The notes under the pieces are model-generated. The model did not search any database. It was not told the origin of the DNA and was given only the letters and a program-made list of their open reading frames with translations. Of a stretch of DNA of 64,000 bases, positions 63,223 through 64,000 are shown one piece after another. The stretch is from Bacteroides faecalis (GTDB taxonomy: Bacteria > Bacteroidota > Bacteroidia > Bacteroidales > Bacteroidaceae). The stretch's first letter is position 1. Every line of letters starts with the position of its first letter. The stretch is taken from positions 186,001-250,000 of the forward strand of contig NZ_BHWB01000008.1 in assembly GCF_003865075.1 (NCBI RefSeq), written 5' to 3'. The translations under genes were made by a program, and so were the position numbers.

Positions 63223-64000
63223 ATGAGAAGAGTCGAAATTAAATATAAAACGGAAATTAACAACTCATTTAGTGTAAAAAGCAATGCAAGATTAGAATGG
63301 GTTAAAGTTATGTTGTTTCAATGGAATAGCTCATTTGATAAAGATTGGGTAGAAAATGCTGAAAGGTATTCCCCAAAATACAATTTAATCTTGAAGAAAA
63401 ATGTATGCAACGTTATTAATTATGCTAAAACAAGTAATGTTAATTTATTAGTATTTCCAGAATTATCAATACCTAAAGAATGTATACCTCACATTGTTGA
63501 ACTAACTAAAGGAAATAAGGATCTAATTATTGTTGCTGGAAGTCATTATTATGAAGATTCAAATTCTATCCTTAATCAATCTCCAATAATATATAATGGT
63601 TCGGTTATTTATACCCATAAAATACATAATTCAGATAGTGAGTATAGTCCATATAAAGGCAAAGGAGTTTATCAAGATGATAAATACATAAAAAAAGTTG
63701 TTTATTTCAGAAATACTATTATCGGAAATTTTATCGTTTTGATTTGTGCTGATAATTTTAAAGAAGTAAAAGATATATGCTTAAATAAATATAAAAATAT
63801 TGATTTCTTAATTGTAATTGCATTTCAAAAAGAATCCTTATTACATCATAATGCTATTCAACTATCATATCTTCGACATTCACAAGATTTTTATAGTCTA
63901 TATGTTAATAATAAATGTGATAATTATTCTGATGGAAAAAGTGCCGTTTTTGGGGTGACGACAAAAGATAATATCAAACATTTTAGCAAAGAAATTAATA
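63223..64000 (+). CDS. nitrilase-superfamily (carbon-nitrogen hydrolase)-like protein, 3' end missing
   Basis: ATG 63223, 4 bp after the previous stop, opens a frame that stays open to the window edge (259 codons). The nitrilase catalytic triad can be placed: Glu80 in LLVFPELSIP, Lys133 in YTHKIHNSD and Cys175 in FIVLICADNF, with spacings usual for the family. The remainder (IDFLIVIAFQKE, HNAIQLSYLRHSQDFYSLYVNN) fits the alpha-beta-beta-alpha fold. Members hydrolyse amides or nitriles, or transfer acyl groups. Very AT-rich, like the rest of the island. The substrate is unknown. Confidence 0.7.
   Translation, partial: MRRVEIKYKTEINNSFSVKSNARLEWVKVMLFQWNSSFDKDWVENAERYSPKYNLILKKNVCNVINYAKTSNVNLLVFPELSIPKECIPHIVELTKGNKDLIIVAGSHYYEDSNSILNQSPIIYNGSVIYTHKIHNSDSEYSPYKGKGVYQDDKYIKKVVYFRNTIIGNFIVLICADNFKEVKDICLNKYKNIDFLIVIAFQKESLLHHNAIQLSYLRHSQDFYSLYVNNKCDNYSDGKSAVFGVTTKDNIKHFSKEIN

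Overview
The window is chromosomal DNA of a Bacteroides-type gut bacterium (order Bacteroidales). The evidence is the promoter style (TTTG at -33 and TAnnTTTG at -7 ahead of many genes), the general lack of strong Shine-Dalgarno sites, Bacteroidota-specific genes (gldE, DUF3575/DUF3868 proteins, DUF5074/BtuG-like lipoproteins, DUF3805 and DUF5106 proteins, a GH130-GT4 pair) and many lipoproteins with acidic residues after the lipobox cysteine. No tRNA, rRNA, CRISPR array or intact insertion sequence was seen.

Layout. 1-2516: PAP2-type phosphatase end, UPF0104 flippase-like membrane protein, iron-type alcohol dehydrogenase. 2517-8890: a phase-variation module made of a tyrosine recombinase, a segment of about 300 bp bounded by inverted recombination sites, a large coiled-coil lipoprotein and an OmpA-type protein. 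The best promoter in the segment points away from the surface genes in this assembly (predicted OFF). 8892-11029: RNase G, a 30-residue ribosomal-type protein and HU. 11707-13321: two orphan lipoproteins between hup and mutY. 13539-17214: mutY, ssb, gldE, phosphopantetheinyl transferase. 17326-21370: cobalamin-riboswitch operon of three surface lipoproteins, two of them BtuG-like beta-propellers. 21446-25492: thioredoxin-fold lipoprotein and a PhoR/PhoB-like two-component system. 25675-38889: transglutaminase-like, DUF3805, ABC-F, PHP phosphatase, frameshifted M48 protease, fucose-isomerase-like, aminotransferase, LolC/E-like permease, glycosyltransferase and AI-2E transporter. 38890-43542: GH130 and GT4 genes flanked by gene debris and a 22-bp tandem repeat. 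43543-51006: lactate permease, DUF3868/DUF3575 pair, three-gene biotin-dependent carboxylase operon. 51182-60212: hybrid histidine kinase, then an AraC-type regulator with a second coiled-coil lipoprotein/OmpA module paralogous to the phase-variable one. 60736-64000: a dead integrase, then a very AT-rich island with a divergent phosphoglycerate mutase, a broken glycosyltransferase-like gene and a nitrilase-like gene running off the end.

Two paralogous envelope-coat modules, one predicted to be switched by DNA inversion and one next to an AraC-type activator, are the main biological theme. The riboswitch operon is a dedicated corrinoid-capture set with no BtuB transporter in the window. The terminal island is the least explained region. 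Several genes (M48 protease, DUF3868 protein, island glycosyltransferase) carry single-base losses at short homopolymers or doublets, which may be real decay or consensus errors.
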